Shown piece after piece: positions 33,832 through 45,033 of a DNA stretch of 64,000 nt. The number at the start of each line of letters is the position of its first letter. Position 1 is the stretch's first letter. A program made the position numbers and the translations under genes. The notes beneath the pieces were generated by a model. It had not been told where the DNA came from, did no database searches, and saw nothing but the letters and a program-made list of their open reading frames with translations. Origin of the DNA: Bradyrhizobium liaoningense (GTDB lineage Bacteria; Pseudomonadota; Alphaproteobacteria; Rhizobiales; Xanthobacteraceae); the NCBI RefSeq assembly GCF_018130785.1, contig NZ_JAFCJT010000008.1:176129-240128 (forward strand), read 5' to 3'.

Positions 33832-34939
33832 TGCGCTTCTCCTTCTCCGTCTCCTTCTCAGTTCCCTTGGGCCTGGCACCAAAGCTGCCGACCCGCTCGC
33901 GCTCGCCGAGCACAAAACTGATCAGGCCGAGCGGCCGGAACAGGATCACGAGCAACAGCAGCAGACCGAGGATGATCGGCCAGATGTCGCGATAATTGTC
34001 GGAGAGCCAGAAGCTGACACCTTCGACGATCACGGTGCCGATGACGGCGCCAATCAACGTGCCGGAGCCGCCGAACAGCACATAGAGTACCACCTGCGTC
34101 GAGACGACGACTCCGACCATGTTGGGCCAGACGAAGCCTTCGTGGAAGGCATAAAGGCTGCCGGCAAGACCTGCGATGGCGCCGCCGATCGCGAAGATGA
34201 TCGCCTTGAGATGCTGCGCCTTGTAGCCGAAGAAGGCGATGCGCTGCTCGTTCTCGCGCAGGCCTGCGAGCGCCAGCCCGAATTGCGAGCGCACCAGGAA
34301 TCGGCACAGCAGATAGACGACGACGAGGATGCCGAGCACGAGATAGTAGAACGCCGGGCCTTCAGTAAACTCGTAGCCGCCGAGCGACATCGGCGCGATC
34401 GAGGGGATGCCGTTCTGGCCACCGAGATAGTACCAGCCGCGCGCGAGGCGATCGGCGGCGTAGGAGCCGGTCAGCGTGCCCAGCGACACGAAGATCACGC
34501 TGGAGGGATGCCGTCCCAGCAGCAGGAAGCCGCCGAGCAGCAGCGCGAAGGTGAGGCCGATCAGCGTTCCCGCCGGCAGCACCAGGAAAATGTTGGTAAT
34601 GTCGAGGTCGCGCGCGAGCAGCGCGACGCCATAGCCGGCCGAGCCGAAGAACAGGGCCTGGCCAAAGCTCATGATGCCGGCATAACCCCAGACCAGATCG
34701 AACGACAACGCGAACAGCGCGAGGATGATCACGCGGGTCGCGAACACCGTGAGGTAGTCCTGCAGCACCAGCGGCGCGAGCAGCGCCGCGACGAGCACGA
34801 CGCCCTCCACGATCGGCAGGACCTTTCGTCCTGCCTTGACCTGTTCCTTGGCCTGTCCCGCGGCCACGCGTTCAACCATCGCATCGTCCGCTTCGTCGCC
34901 GGCGATGGCTTCTCTTACCACACTCATCGACTTAGGCAT
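33818..34939 (-). CDS. HAAT-family ABC transporter permease, LivM type
   Basis: The 373-residue permease has an N-terminal cytoplasmic stretch of about 40 residues, then about 9-10 membrane segments. The family blocks are LSFDLVWGYAGIMSFGQA at 78-95 and GLRENEQRIAFFGYKAQHLK, with GGSGTLIGAVIGT near the C-terminus. A second ATG at 34927 is possible. It starts 6 bases after the binding-protein stop. Confidence 0.9.
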   Translation of the reverse strand: MPKSMSVVREAIAGDEADDAMVERVAAGQAKEQVKAGRKVLPIVEGVVLVAALLAPLVLQDYLTVFATRVIILALFALSFDLVWGYAGIMSFGQALFFGSAGYGVALLARDLDITNIFLVLPAGTLIGLTFALLLGGFLLLGRHPSSVIFVSLGTLTGSYAADRLARGWYYLGGQNGIPSIAPMSLGGYEFTEGPAFYYLVLGILVVVYLLCRFLVRSQFGLALAGLRENEQRIAFFGYKAQHLKAIIFAIGGAIAGLAGSLYAFHEGFVWPNMVGVVVSTQVVLYVLFGGSGTLIGAVIGTVIVEGVSFWLSDNYRDIWPIILGLLLLLVILFRPLGLISFVLGERERVGSFGARPKGTEKETEKEKRNAAP

Positions 34940-34945
34940 TCCGCC

Positions 34946-36163
34946 TCAGCATTCCTTGGGATCGACGAGCCCGTCGCTGCGTCCGACGATCTCGTAGTTC
35001 CCACCCTTGGCGACCGCCGTGTACATCTTCATCTTGCAGTGCCGCTTGCCCGGCACCATTTCGGCGGGTCCGCCAGGGCCTTCGGCGATCTTGGCGTGAT
35101 CGAGCGCGGCGGCAACCGAGTCGCGATCGACCTTGCCGGCCTCCTTCACGGCCGCCTCCCACAGCTTCAGGCCGCGATAGGTGCCGGTCGCGGCACTGCC
35201 GGCCGCGAACAGGAAGTTGCCCGGAAAGTCCTTCTCATACGCCGCCTGGATTTTTGCGTCGAACGGGTTCTCCTTGGTCAGCACCTTGAAATAGTCGAGA
35301 CAGCTTGCGAGCCCCTCGATCTCGGCGGCCTGGTTGATGTTGAGCGTGTTCTCGTCGTAGTAGACGCAGGCCAGGCGCCCGCCGTTCTTGAGGAAGCCCG
35401 CTTCATAGAGCTGCTTGAAGAACGGGCCGACGCCCGGCGGAATGACGGTGTTGAAGACGACGTCGACCTTGTTGGAGACGATGCGGTTGACGGTCGCGGA
35501 GAAATCGACCTGGTCGAGCGGGTAATATTCCTCGAACACGACCTCGCCGCCGTTCTGCTCGATCACCTTGCGGGCATAGACATTGAGCGTGTGCGGCCAG
35601 ACATAGTTGGCGCTCGGCAGCGCGAACTTCTTGCCGCCGTTCTTGATCAGCCAGGGGATGAACTCGTCACACTGCTGCGCCGGTGTCGGCCCGGTGCAGA
35701 ACAGATAGGGCGTGCACTCCTTGCCTTCGTAGAGCTGCGGATAGATGTAGAGCGTCTTGCCTCGCGCCACGATCGGGTCCTTGATCGCGTTGCGCATCGA
35801 CGAGGTGATGCCGCCCAGCACCATGTCGACCTTGTCGCGCTGGATCAGCTTTCGGACGTTGCCGACGGCGACGGATTCGTTGGAGGCAGTGTCCTCGATA
35901 TAGAGCTCGAGCGGACGGCCGAGCAGGCCACCGGCCGTATTGATCTCCTTGATCACCATCTTGGCGACATTGGCGTCGGCATTGCCGGCATAGGCGATGG
36001 GACCGGTGAGGTCGGTCGCGATACCGACCTTGATCGGGCCTTCCGCCGCATTCGCCCAGGGCGCCGGAACCACCCAGCTGCCGACGCCGGTCGCGACCGC
36101 GCCGGTGGTAAAGGCAAGATTGGAGAGGAAGCGGCGACGCGAAAGCTGAGTACGATCGAACAT
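34946..36163 (-). CDS. HAAT-family substrate-binding protein, Tat-exported
   Basis: The 405-residue protein starts at the ATG at 36163. A twin-arginine signal (SRRRFLSN) and a hydrophobic stretch end near ANA at residue 39. The mature part is a periplasmic-binding type I protein of the amide/urea group (IKVGIATDLTGPIAYAG, then GGLLGRPLELYIEDTAS). The ligand is probably a small amide, because the operon begins with an amidase. It is placed between the two permease genes, an unusual but coherent order, with 2 bases to livH. Confidence 0.9.
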   Translation of the reverse strand: MFDRTQLSRRRFLSNLAFTTGAVATGVGSWVVPAPWANAAEGPIKVGIATDLTGPIAYAGNADANVAKMVIKEINTAGGLLGRPLELYIEDTASNESVAVGNVRKLIQRDKVDMVLGGITSSMRNAIKDPIVARGKTLYIYPQLYEGKECTPYLFCTGPTPAQQCDEFIPWLIKNGGKKFALPSANYVWPHTLNVYARKVIEQNGGEVVFEEYYPLDQVDFSATVNRIVSNKVDVVFNTVIPPGVGPFFKQLYEAGFLKNGGRLACVYYDENTLNINQAAEIEGLASCLDYFKVLTKENPFDAKIQAAYEKDFPGNFLFAAGSAATGTYRGLKLWEAAVKEAGKVDRDSVAAALDHAKIAEGPGGPAEMVPGKRHCKMKMYTAVAKGGNYEIVGRSDGLVDPKEC

Positions 36164-36165
36164 GA

Positions 36166-37023
36166 CTAAACCCCTTTTCCAGCGATGAGGCCCTGTGGCC
36201 GAAATTTGATGAAGACAATGGCGAGCACGAAGACGAGGACGTCGGCGACGACGGGCGCCATCACCCATGGCAGCGCGGCGCTGAGGGTGCCGATGACGCC
36301 GGCGCCCGCCACCGGTCCGATGAAGGAGCCGACGCCGCCGACCATCACCGCGACAAAGCCCTGGATCAGGAAGCGCAGGCCGAGATCGGCGTACAGGCTG
36401 AACACCGGCACGATCAGCGCACCGGCAAGGCCGGCGAGCGCGGAGCCGAACGCGAACGTGGCGCCGTACATCAGGGGCGTGGAAATGCCTGAGGCCCGCG
36501 CCAGCGAGGGATTTTCCAGCGTGGCGCGCATGCGCAGGCCAAAACTCGTGCGCGACAGCAGGAGGTAGCAGCCCGCCATCACCAGCAGCGTGATGACGAT
36601 GATGGTGAAGCGCCAGGCCGAGATGTGCATGGCGCCGATATCGATCGAGCCGCCGATCGGCTCGGGCACGGTGAGATAGAAGCCGCCGATCAGGCCGCGC
36701 ACGGCTTCGCGGATGATCAGGCCGAGCGCATAGGTGCCGAGCATCGCCACGATCGGCGCGGCGTAGAAGCGGCGGATGATCAGCGCCTCCAGCACGAAGC
36801 CGAGCGCACCGACCACGAAGGGCGCCGCGACCATGCCGGCCCAGATCGGCAGGCCCTTGGCGTAGGCGAGGTAGGTGATGTAGGCCCCGAGCAGGACGAA
36901 CTCTCCTTGGGCGAAGTTGAAGATGCCCATCATGCTGGCGATGATTCCGAGCCCCAGCACGATCAGGACGATGATCGCGCCGAAGCTCAGGATCTCGAAC
37001 GCCGCGACGAACGCGTTAGCCAT
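36166..37023 (-). CDS. HAAT-family ABC transporter permease, LivH type
   Basis: The 285-residue permease has about eight membrane segments and the LivH blocks GIIASMMGIFNFAQGEFVLLG (given here without flanks) , ENPSLARASGIS and VGGVGSFIGPVAGA. It lies 99 bases downstream of the amidase in the same direction. It forms the inner-membrane channel with the LivM-type subunit. Confidence 0.88.
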   Translation of the reverse strand: MANAFVAAFEILSFGAIIVLIVLGLGIIASMMGIFNFAQGEFVLLGAYITYLAYAKGLPIWAGMVAAPFVVGALGFVLEALIIRRFYAAPIVAMLGTYALGLIIREAVRGLIGGFYLTVPEPIGGSIDIGAMHISAWRFTIIVITLLVMAGCYLLLSRTSFGLRMRATLENPSLARASGISTPLMYGATFAFGSALAGLAGALIVPVFSLYADLGLRFLIQGFVAVMVGGVGSFIGPVAGAGVIGTLSAALPWVMAPVVADVLVFVLAIVFIKFRPQGLIAGKGV

Positions 37024-37122
37024 GCGATGGGTTCTTGCTTTGACGCGTTTTCTCGACGCGAACCGGTATCCACTTCGCTCGAAAACGCTCTGGTCTTCCG
37101 TCCGTCTGCATGAATGCCCCTC

Positions 37123-38637
37123 TCACATCTTCTTCCAGTCGCCGATCTGCTCGAAGGCATGCGCGGCGCGGTAGATGGTTGATTCCTCGAACATGCGGCC
37201 GACCAGCATCAGGCCGACCGGCAGGCCGTCGACCATGCCGCAGGGCAGCGACATCGCGGGATGATGGGTGATGTCGAACGGCGCGGTGTTGGCGATCATC
37301 TCCAGCGCGCGGGCGACATAATCCTCGCGGCTGGCGGTGGGCTCCGGCAGCTTCGTCGCCTTCATCGGTGTGGTCGGCAGCAGCAGCAGGTCGTATTCGC
37401 CGAACGCCTTGTCATAGGCCGCGGTCAGGCGACGCGAGATGTTGAGCGCCTTGCCGTAGTAGCGGGGACCGAAGCTGTTGTTGATGTAGGTCCCGAGCAG
37501 CAGGAACAGTTTTGTCGTCTCCGACAGCGAATCCGCCTGCCGGCGCCAGCCGCGATGGAAGTCCATCAGCGAGGTCGAGTAGAGATCGGAGCGGGACAGG
37601 CCGTAGCCGTCGCCGTACATCATGGTCTGGGTCATGCCCTCGGTGCCGATCGGCGTCCAGATCGCGGGGCCGACCATGTGCATGGGGATCGAGACCGTCT
37701 CGACGGTGGCGCCGAGATCCTTGAAGCGCTTGGCCGCCTCGCGAACGCTTTCGTTGACGGCGGCTTCCGCGGTCGGCTGCTCAAAACCTTCCTTGAGGAT
37801 ACCGATCTTCATGCCCTTGACGCCCTGGCCGAGCGCCTTGGTGTACTCCTCGACCTTCGGCGCCTTGATGCGGGGATCGTAGCCGTCGTCGCCGGCGAGC
37901 ACTTCGAGCAGCAGCGCATTGTCGGCGACGGTCGCCGTCATCGGGCCGGTGTGATCGACGAAGATCTCGATCGGCATGATGCCGGTGTAGGGGACGAGGC
38001 CCCAGGTCGGCTTCATGCCGTAGGTGCCGCAGAACGAGGACGGCATGCGGATCGAGCCGCCCTGGTCGCCGCCGATCGCCATGTCGACCTCGCCGAGCGC
38101 GACCACGACGCCGGAACCGGAGGACGAGCCGCCGGCCGAATAGCCCATCTTGTGCGGATTGTGCACGGCACCGACCGCACCGGTGTGGCTGCCGCCGGAC
38201 ATGCAGAAGGATTCGCAATGCACCTTGCCGGCGATCTCGGCGCCGGCATCGAGCATGCGCGTGACGATGGTGGCGTCGAAATCGGGGACATAGCCTTCGA
38301 GCGTCGCCGAACCGTTCATCATGGGCACGCCGGCGAGCATGATGTTGTCCTTCAGCGCGACGGTCTTGCCCTTGAGCTTGCCGCTCGCCGCACCCTTCAC
38401 GGTCGACTTGCGGTACCAGGCGTTGCGCGGGTTCTCCTCGGGCGAGGGCCGGTAGCCCGGCGTGCGGGGATATTTGACCTCCGGCAGTTCGTCCGGCATC
38501 GCGCCGACGAGATTATAGGCTTCGATCGAGCCCTGCATCAGGCCCCGGAACGAGGCGACATCATCGTCGGTCAGCGAAAGGCCGCACTGCTTGGCGACGT
38601 CAAGAAGTTGGGCAGGCGTGGGAAGGACAACTGTCAC
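37123..38637 (-). CDS. amidase (amidase signature family)
   Basis: From GTG at 38637, with AGGAG 6 bases before it, the product has 504 residues. The Ser-cisSer-Lys triad is complete and correctly spaced: Lys96 in ALKDNI, Ser171 in GGSSSGSG, and nucleophile Ser195 in GGDQGGSIRMPSSF. It resembles the free amidases that act on aliphatic or aromatic amides, sometimes paired with nitrile hydratase, not GatA, because no gatB or gatC is near. It is the first gene of an operon with a HAAT transporter, implying uptake and hydrolysis of an amide for carbon or nitrogen. No signal peptide. Confidence 0.9.
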   Translation of the reverse strand: MTVVLPTPAQLLDVAKQCGLSLTDDDVASFRGLMQGSIEAYNLVGAMPDELPEVKYPRTPGYRPSPEENPRNAWYRKSTVKGAASGKLKGKTVALKDNIMLAGVPMMNGSATLEGYVPDFDATIVTRMLDAGAEIAGKVHCESFCMSGGSHTGAVGAVHNPHKMGYSAGGSSSGSGVVVALGEVDMAIGGDQGGSIRMPSSFCGTYGMKPTWGLVPYTGIMPIEIFVDHTGPMTATVADNALLLEVLAGDDGYDPRIKAPKVEEYTKALGQGVKGMKIGILKEGFEQPTAEAAVNESVREAAKRFKDLGATVETVSIPMHMVGPAIWTPIGTEGMTQTMMYGDGYGLSRSDLYSTSLMDFHRGWRRQADSLSETTKLFLLLGTYINNSFGPRYYGKALNISRRLTAAYDKAFGEYDLLLLPTTPMKATKLPEPTASREDYVARALEMIANTAPFDITHHPAMSLPCGMVDGLPVGLMLVGRMFEESTIYRAAHAFEQIGDWKKM

Positions 38638-38788
38638 GGCGCTCTCCTGAAGTTTCTTGGTACGGTCCCTGCGCACGGCCGCGATTGGCGCGACGCGCGC
38701 AGCGGCCCGGCTGAAACATTCAAAACGGAAATATTTTCCTTTTCAAGTATTATTTTGAAATGCGGCTGTCCGGATCGCCGCGGCAAGC
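38638..38788. promoter_or_regulatory. AT-rich promoter region of the amidase operon
   Basis: Within a GC-rich setting, 38725-38762 is AT-rich and holds the imperfect inverted repeats GGAAATATTTTCC and TTTCAAG-N7-TTTTGAAA. The latter shares the TTGAA/TTCAA half-site with the palindrome at 40067. It is a likely binding region for the MarR-type regulator at 40152. Confidence 0.4.
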
Positions 38789-39973
38789 TCAGACCGGCTT
38801 GATCAGCTTGAAGTCGAGGCCGTCGGCCTCCGCGAGATACATCTGCATGCGAGCGTGGCCGTTGCGAACGACGACCGGTCCGCGCGCGCCGCCGTAAACG
38901 ATGTTGCGGCCCGCCGCGAGCATGGGCGCCATCGACAGCGAACCTGCCTTCTTCGCCACGGCTTCGAGGAAACGCAGGCCTTCGTAGCTGGACTGGCCAA
39001 GCGAGCCGATCGGCGGGGCATTCGGCCCGAACATCGCGCGATAGCGGATCTGGAAGTCGTCATTGGCCCGCGAGCCGATACCGGAGAAATAGCCGGATGC
39101 GCAGAACAGGTTCTCGCTGTTGTCGGCGCCGATGCCGAGCAGCACGGTCTCGTCCATGGCCCCCGCCAGCCGCAGCGTCGTGGCGCCGAGGCCGCATTCG
39201 CCGAACGCGCGATTGAAGGTGATGCTATCGGTGCCGATCAGCGAGATCAGCACGACATCGGGCCTCGCGGCACGGATGCGCGCCAGATGCGGCTCGTGAT
39301 TGTCCTCGCCGAGCGGAACGAACTCCTCGCCGACGACGTGGCCGCCGGTTTCCTTGATGTAGTTCTTCACGGCGCGGTGCGATTGCCAGGGCCAGACATA
39401 GTCGCTGCCGATCAGGTACCAGCGCTGCGCCTTCTTGACGTCGGCAAGCCAGTGGATCGACGGCCGGCTCTGCCAGCGCGGCGTCTCGCCGATCGCCATC
39501 ACGCCGGGCGTGCGCTCGCCGCCCTCGTAGACGGGGGTATAGATATAGGGGATGCGGTGGCGCGTGGTGACGTTACGCAAGCCGACGCGGATGGCGCTGG
39601 TGTGCAGCCCGACGATGAGATCGACCTCGTCGGAAGCGATCGCCTGCTCGGCGCGGTTCAAGACCTCATCGAGCGGTCCGCCGGCGTCGTAGATCGAAAG
39701 CTCGATCTCGCGGCCAAGGATGCCGCCCCGCTTGTTGATCTCGGCGACGGCAAGCTGCGCGCTGTTTGTCGCGCAGGGGCCCCAGACTCCGGGCGATCCG
39801 GTGCAGCAGATGAAGCCGCCGATATGCAGCTTGTTCGCGCCACGCCGCCTGAAGAAGGCGTGATCGCTCGGCGACAACGCGCCGTCAGCCGCCGATGACG
39901 ACAGATTCCTGAGCAGCATGGACGGCGGCAACGCCGGGCCGCCCTGAGCCGGGAAGTTTACCGTCGCGCGCAC
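38789..39973 (-). CDS. AmiC-like binding protein without signal peptide
   Basis: From GTG at 39973, with AGGAG close upstream, the product has 394 residues. It is a type I periplasmic-binding fold of the AmiC/urea-binding group (GPCATNSAQLAVAEINKRG and GSDYVWPWQSHRAVKNYI, given in short). There is no hydrophobic signal at the N-terminus, so it is likely cytoplasmic. In Pseudomonas, AmiC is a cytoplasmic amide sensor. It lies between the amidase operon and the divergent MarR gene, so a sensing role is plausible. It could also be a binding protein exported in another way. Confidence 0.75.
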   Translation of the reverse strand: MRATVNFPAQGGPALPPSMLLRNLSSSAADGALSPSDHAFFRRRGANKLHIGGFICCTGSPGVWGPCATNSAQLAVAEINKRGGILGREIELSIYDAGGPLDEVLNRAEQAIASDEVDLIVGLHTSAIRVGLRNVTTRHRIPYIYTPVYEGGERTPGVMAIGETPRWQSRPSIHWLADVKKAQRWYLIGSDYVWPWQSHRAVKNYIKETGGHVVGEEFVPLGEDNHEPHLARIRAARPDVVLISLIGTDSITFNRAFGECGLGATTLRLAGAMDETVLLGIGADNSENLFCASGYFSGIGSRANDDFQIRYRAMFGPNAPPIGSLGQSSYEGLRFLEAVAKKAGSLSMAPMLAAGRNIVYGGARGPVVVRNGHARMQMYLAEADGLDFKLIKPV

Positions 39974-40066
39974 GCCAACTCCTGTCTGGCACCAGACTTG
40001 AAAGCACATTCAGCAGGCGGCCGCGGCATCCGCCCTTTTGTTGGGCAATATCCTATTTTGAAAATA

Positions 40067-40078
40067 TTGAATATTCAA
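40067..40078. promoter_or_regulatory. candidate MarR operator
   Basis: TTGAATATTCAA is a perfect 12-base palindrome in an AT-rich divergent promoter region between the AmiC-like gene and the MarR gene. MarR-family proteins commonly bind such palindromes in their own promoters. Confidence 0.45.
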
Positions 40079-40151
40079 CAATTGAAGTGCATATAGATGC
40101 AGCATTGATTGCAAGACATTCACTCATTTGGGTCAAGACGAAGTCTTAGCC

Positions 40152-40586
40152 GTGGCAAAACCGAACTCCCCGATCACCGAACACCTCGCCTACCTGCTCG
40201 CGCAAGCAAACCGGGAGATCAACCGGCAACTCGAACTGCGGTTGAGCAAGGAAGGCGTGCCCGTCGAACAGTGGCGCATCCTCAAGGTTCTCTCCGATGG
40301 CAGCGGCCATTCGATGGGCGAGCTTGCGGACGCCGTGCTGCTCAATCATCCGACGCTGACCAAGATGATCGACCGCATGGTCTCCGACACGCTGGTCTAT
40401 CGCGTGCAGGACCCGAACGACCGCCGCAAGGTTTTGATGTTCATCTCCGACCGCGGCAAGGTGCTGTGCAGGAAGCTCAACTCGCTCGCGGTGGACCAGG
40501 AGGAGCACATCCTGGAAAGCTACGGCGACAAATCGACGAGCGAGCTCAAGCGGCTGCTGGAGAGCTTGATCGATAGTTCGAATTGA
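40152..40586 (+). CDS. MarR family transcriptional regulator
   Basis: From GTG at 40152 the product has 144 residues; TTG at 40128 would add eight. The winged helix is clear: VEQWRILKVL, the recognition helix in LNHPTLTKMIDRM and the wing DPNDRRKVLMF. Terminal helices form the dimer interface. It is divergent from the AmiC-like gene and adjacent to the amide locus, so it probably controls that locus in response to a small ligand. Confidence 0.88.
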   Translation: MAKPNSPITEHLAYLLAQANREINRQLELRLSKEGVPVEQWRILKVLSDGSGHSMGELADAVLLNHPTLTKMIDRMVSDTLVYRVQDPNDRRKVLMFISDRGKVLCRKLNSLAVDQEEHILESYGDKSTSELKRLLESLIDSSN

Positions 40587-40657
40587 GCGTTGGCTTGGCG
40601 CGCTCTCGCAACACTTCATCTCGTGAGGACGTGGCGCAAATCGCGACACACTCAGCC

Positions 40658-40764
40658 GTCATCGCCCGCGAAAGCGGGCGATCCAGTATTCCAGAGACGT
40701 CAGTGATTCAACCGAGAGGCCGCGGCGTACTGGGTCGCCCGGTCGAGCCGGGCGACGACAGTGG
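40658..40764. repeat. dispersed imperfect palindromic repeat (family A)
   Basis: GTCATCGCCCGCGAAAGCGG and CCGGTCGAGCCGGGCGACGAC are the ends, with a GATCCAGTATTCCAG core almost identical to the one at 1494-1603. It sits between the convergent MarR and secA genes. Confidence 0.7.
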
Positions 40765-40817
40765 AGCGTGAGGCACGAATATCGCGTCTCACGCGCGCAT
40801 GACAGCGGAGCTGGCGG

Positions 40818-43658
<2,841 letters not shown>

Positions 43659-44012
43659 GCCTAGTTCCTGTGTTCGCGATTCAACCGCGTTGCAGCCAAG
43701 AAGTTGTCACCCCCCTGCCTATCAACTCACCGTGACGCCTGATGGCGTCAGAGCCCGGACTGCGGGGGGTCATCCGCCATATGGGTGGGAATTGGGCAAG
43801 TCTGGGTTCAACGGCCAAAAACGCAGCAAAATAAACGCCATCGCCATGGTCGCGACCGGGCAGAGATATGGCCCGGTCAGGGCCTTGTCAACGGCGGGCG
43901 CATTGCGGCTAATTCATCATTTTGACAGACTTTTCGCGTTGCCAAGGCCCCCTGAATTAGGCGAGTGTCCGCCCGCTTCGAGCAGCCCCCTGCTTCAACA
44001 AAAGGATTTTCC
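43659..44012. other. divergent intergenic region between secA and the parvulin gene
   Basis: About 350 bases separate the two starts. The only structure seen is a 7-base-pair hairpin, TGACGCC-TGAT-GGCGTCA at 43733-43750, without a T-run. No gene or known RNA is recognised. Both promoters must lie here. Confidence 0.45.
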
Positions 44013-44933
44013 ATGACCACCTCGTTCCCGGTAACCAAAACCGGCCTGCGCTTCGGCCTCGCCACCGCCCTCGTGGGCTGCCTTGCGCTGGCGCTGATCG
44101 CGGGTCCCGGCCGGGCTGCCGACGACCCGGTGCTGGCGAAGGTCAATGGCGCGGAAATCAAGAAGAGCGACGTCGCCATGGCCGAGGAGGAACTCGGGCC
44201 GAGCCTCGCCCAGATGGACCCGGCGACCAAGGACGAGAACGTCCTGTCCTTCCTGATCGACATGAAGATCGTCAGCAAGGCTGCCGAAGACAAGAAGGTC
44301 GCCGACAGCGAGGAGTTCAAGAAGCGCCTGGCGTTCGCCCGCAACCGCCTGCTGATGGATAGCCTGCTCGCCAATGAGGGCAAGGCCGCCACCACCCCCG
44401 ACGCCATGAAGAAGGTCTACGAGGAGGCCTCCAAGCAGATCACCGGTGAGCAGGAGGTGCGCGCCCGCCACATCCTGGTCGAGACCGAGGACGAGGCCAA
44501 GGCGGTGAAGGCCGAGCTCGACAAGGGCGCCGATTTCGCCGAGCTCGCCAAGAAGAAGTCCAAGGATCCGGGCTCTGCCGATGGCGGCGACCTCGGCTTC
44601 TTCACCAAGGAGCAGATGGTGCCGGAATTCTCGGCCGTGGCCTTCGCGCTGGAGCCGGGCAAGATCTCCGATCCCGTGAAGTCGCAGTTCGGCTGGCACA
44701 TCATCAAGGTCGAGGAAAAGCGCAGCCGCAAGGCGCCGGACTTCGAGCAGGTCAAGGCCCAGATCGAGAACTATGTCACCCGCAAGGCGCAGGCCGACTT
44801 TGTCGCCAAGCTCCGCGCTGAAGCCAAGGTCGAGCGGCTGGACCAGCCGGCGGCGGATGCCAAGCCGGATGCCAAGCCGGCCGACCCTGCCAAGCCGGCC
44901 GACAGCAAGATGGCGCCCCCCGCGAAGAAGTAA
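44013..44933 (+). CDS. periplasmic parvulin-type peptidyl-prolyl isomerase
   Basis: From the ATG at 44013, with AAAGGA upstream, the product has 306 residues. A signal peptide ends at GRAA near residue 34. A SurA-like N-terminal helical part (35-140) is followed by one parvulin domain (about 145-240: RARHILVETEDEA, GSADGGDLGFFTK, PVKSQFGWHIIKV). The C-terminus is a Lys/Pro/Ala-rich repeat tail (PDAKPADPAKPAD). It assists folding of exported proteins, which fits the position opposite secA. A strong hairpin follows at 44979. Confidence 0.92.
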   Translation: MTTSFPVTKTGLRFGLATALVGCLALALIAGPGRAADDPVLAKVNGAEIKKSDVAMAEEELGPSLAQMDPATKDENVLSFLIDMKIVSKAAEDKKVADSEEFKKRLAFARNRLLMDSLLANEGKAATTPDAMKKVYEEASKQITGEQEVRARHILVETEDEAKAVKAELDKGADFAELAKKKSKDPGSADGGDLGFFTKEQMVPEFSAVAFALEPGKISDPVKSQFGWHIIKVEEKRSRKAPDFEQVKAQIENYVTRKAQADFVAKLRAEAKVERLDQPAADAKPDAKPADPAKPADSKMAPPAKK

Positions 44934-44978
44934 GAATTCGCTGTCACTTCACGGACGCCAATAGTATCTAACGTCGCA

Positions 44979-45002
44979 ATGGCCGGGCAAATGCCCGGCC
45001 AT
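44979..45002 (+). terminator. hairpin after the parvulin gene
   Basis: ATGGCCGGGC (44979-44988), loop AAAT and GCCCGGCCAT (44993-45002) form a perfect 10-base-pair stem. A T-run is lacking, so termination may be partial or factor-assisted. argJ starts 31 bases later. Confidence 0.6.
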
Positions 45003-45033
45003 CTGCATATCCAGACCTCACCAAGGCGCCCCG

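Noticed and set aside
37123..38637. gatA (glutamyl-tRNA amidotransferase subunit A)
   Set aside because: The amidase has the shared signature, but gatB and gatC are absent and the gene heads a transporter operon, so a free amidase is more likely.
43733..43750. Terminator or regulatory RNA in the secA/parvulin gap
   Set aside because: Only a 7-base-pair hairpin without T-run; it lies between divergent starts, where a terminator makes no sense.
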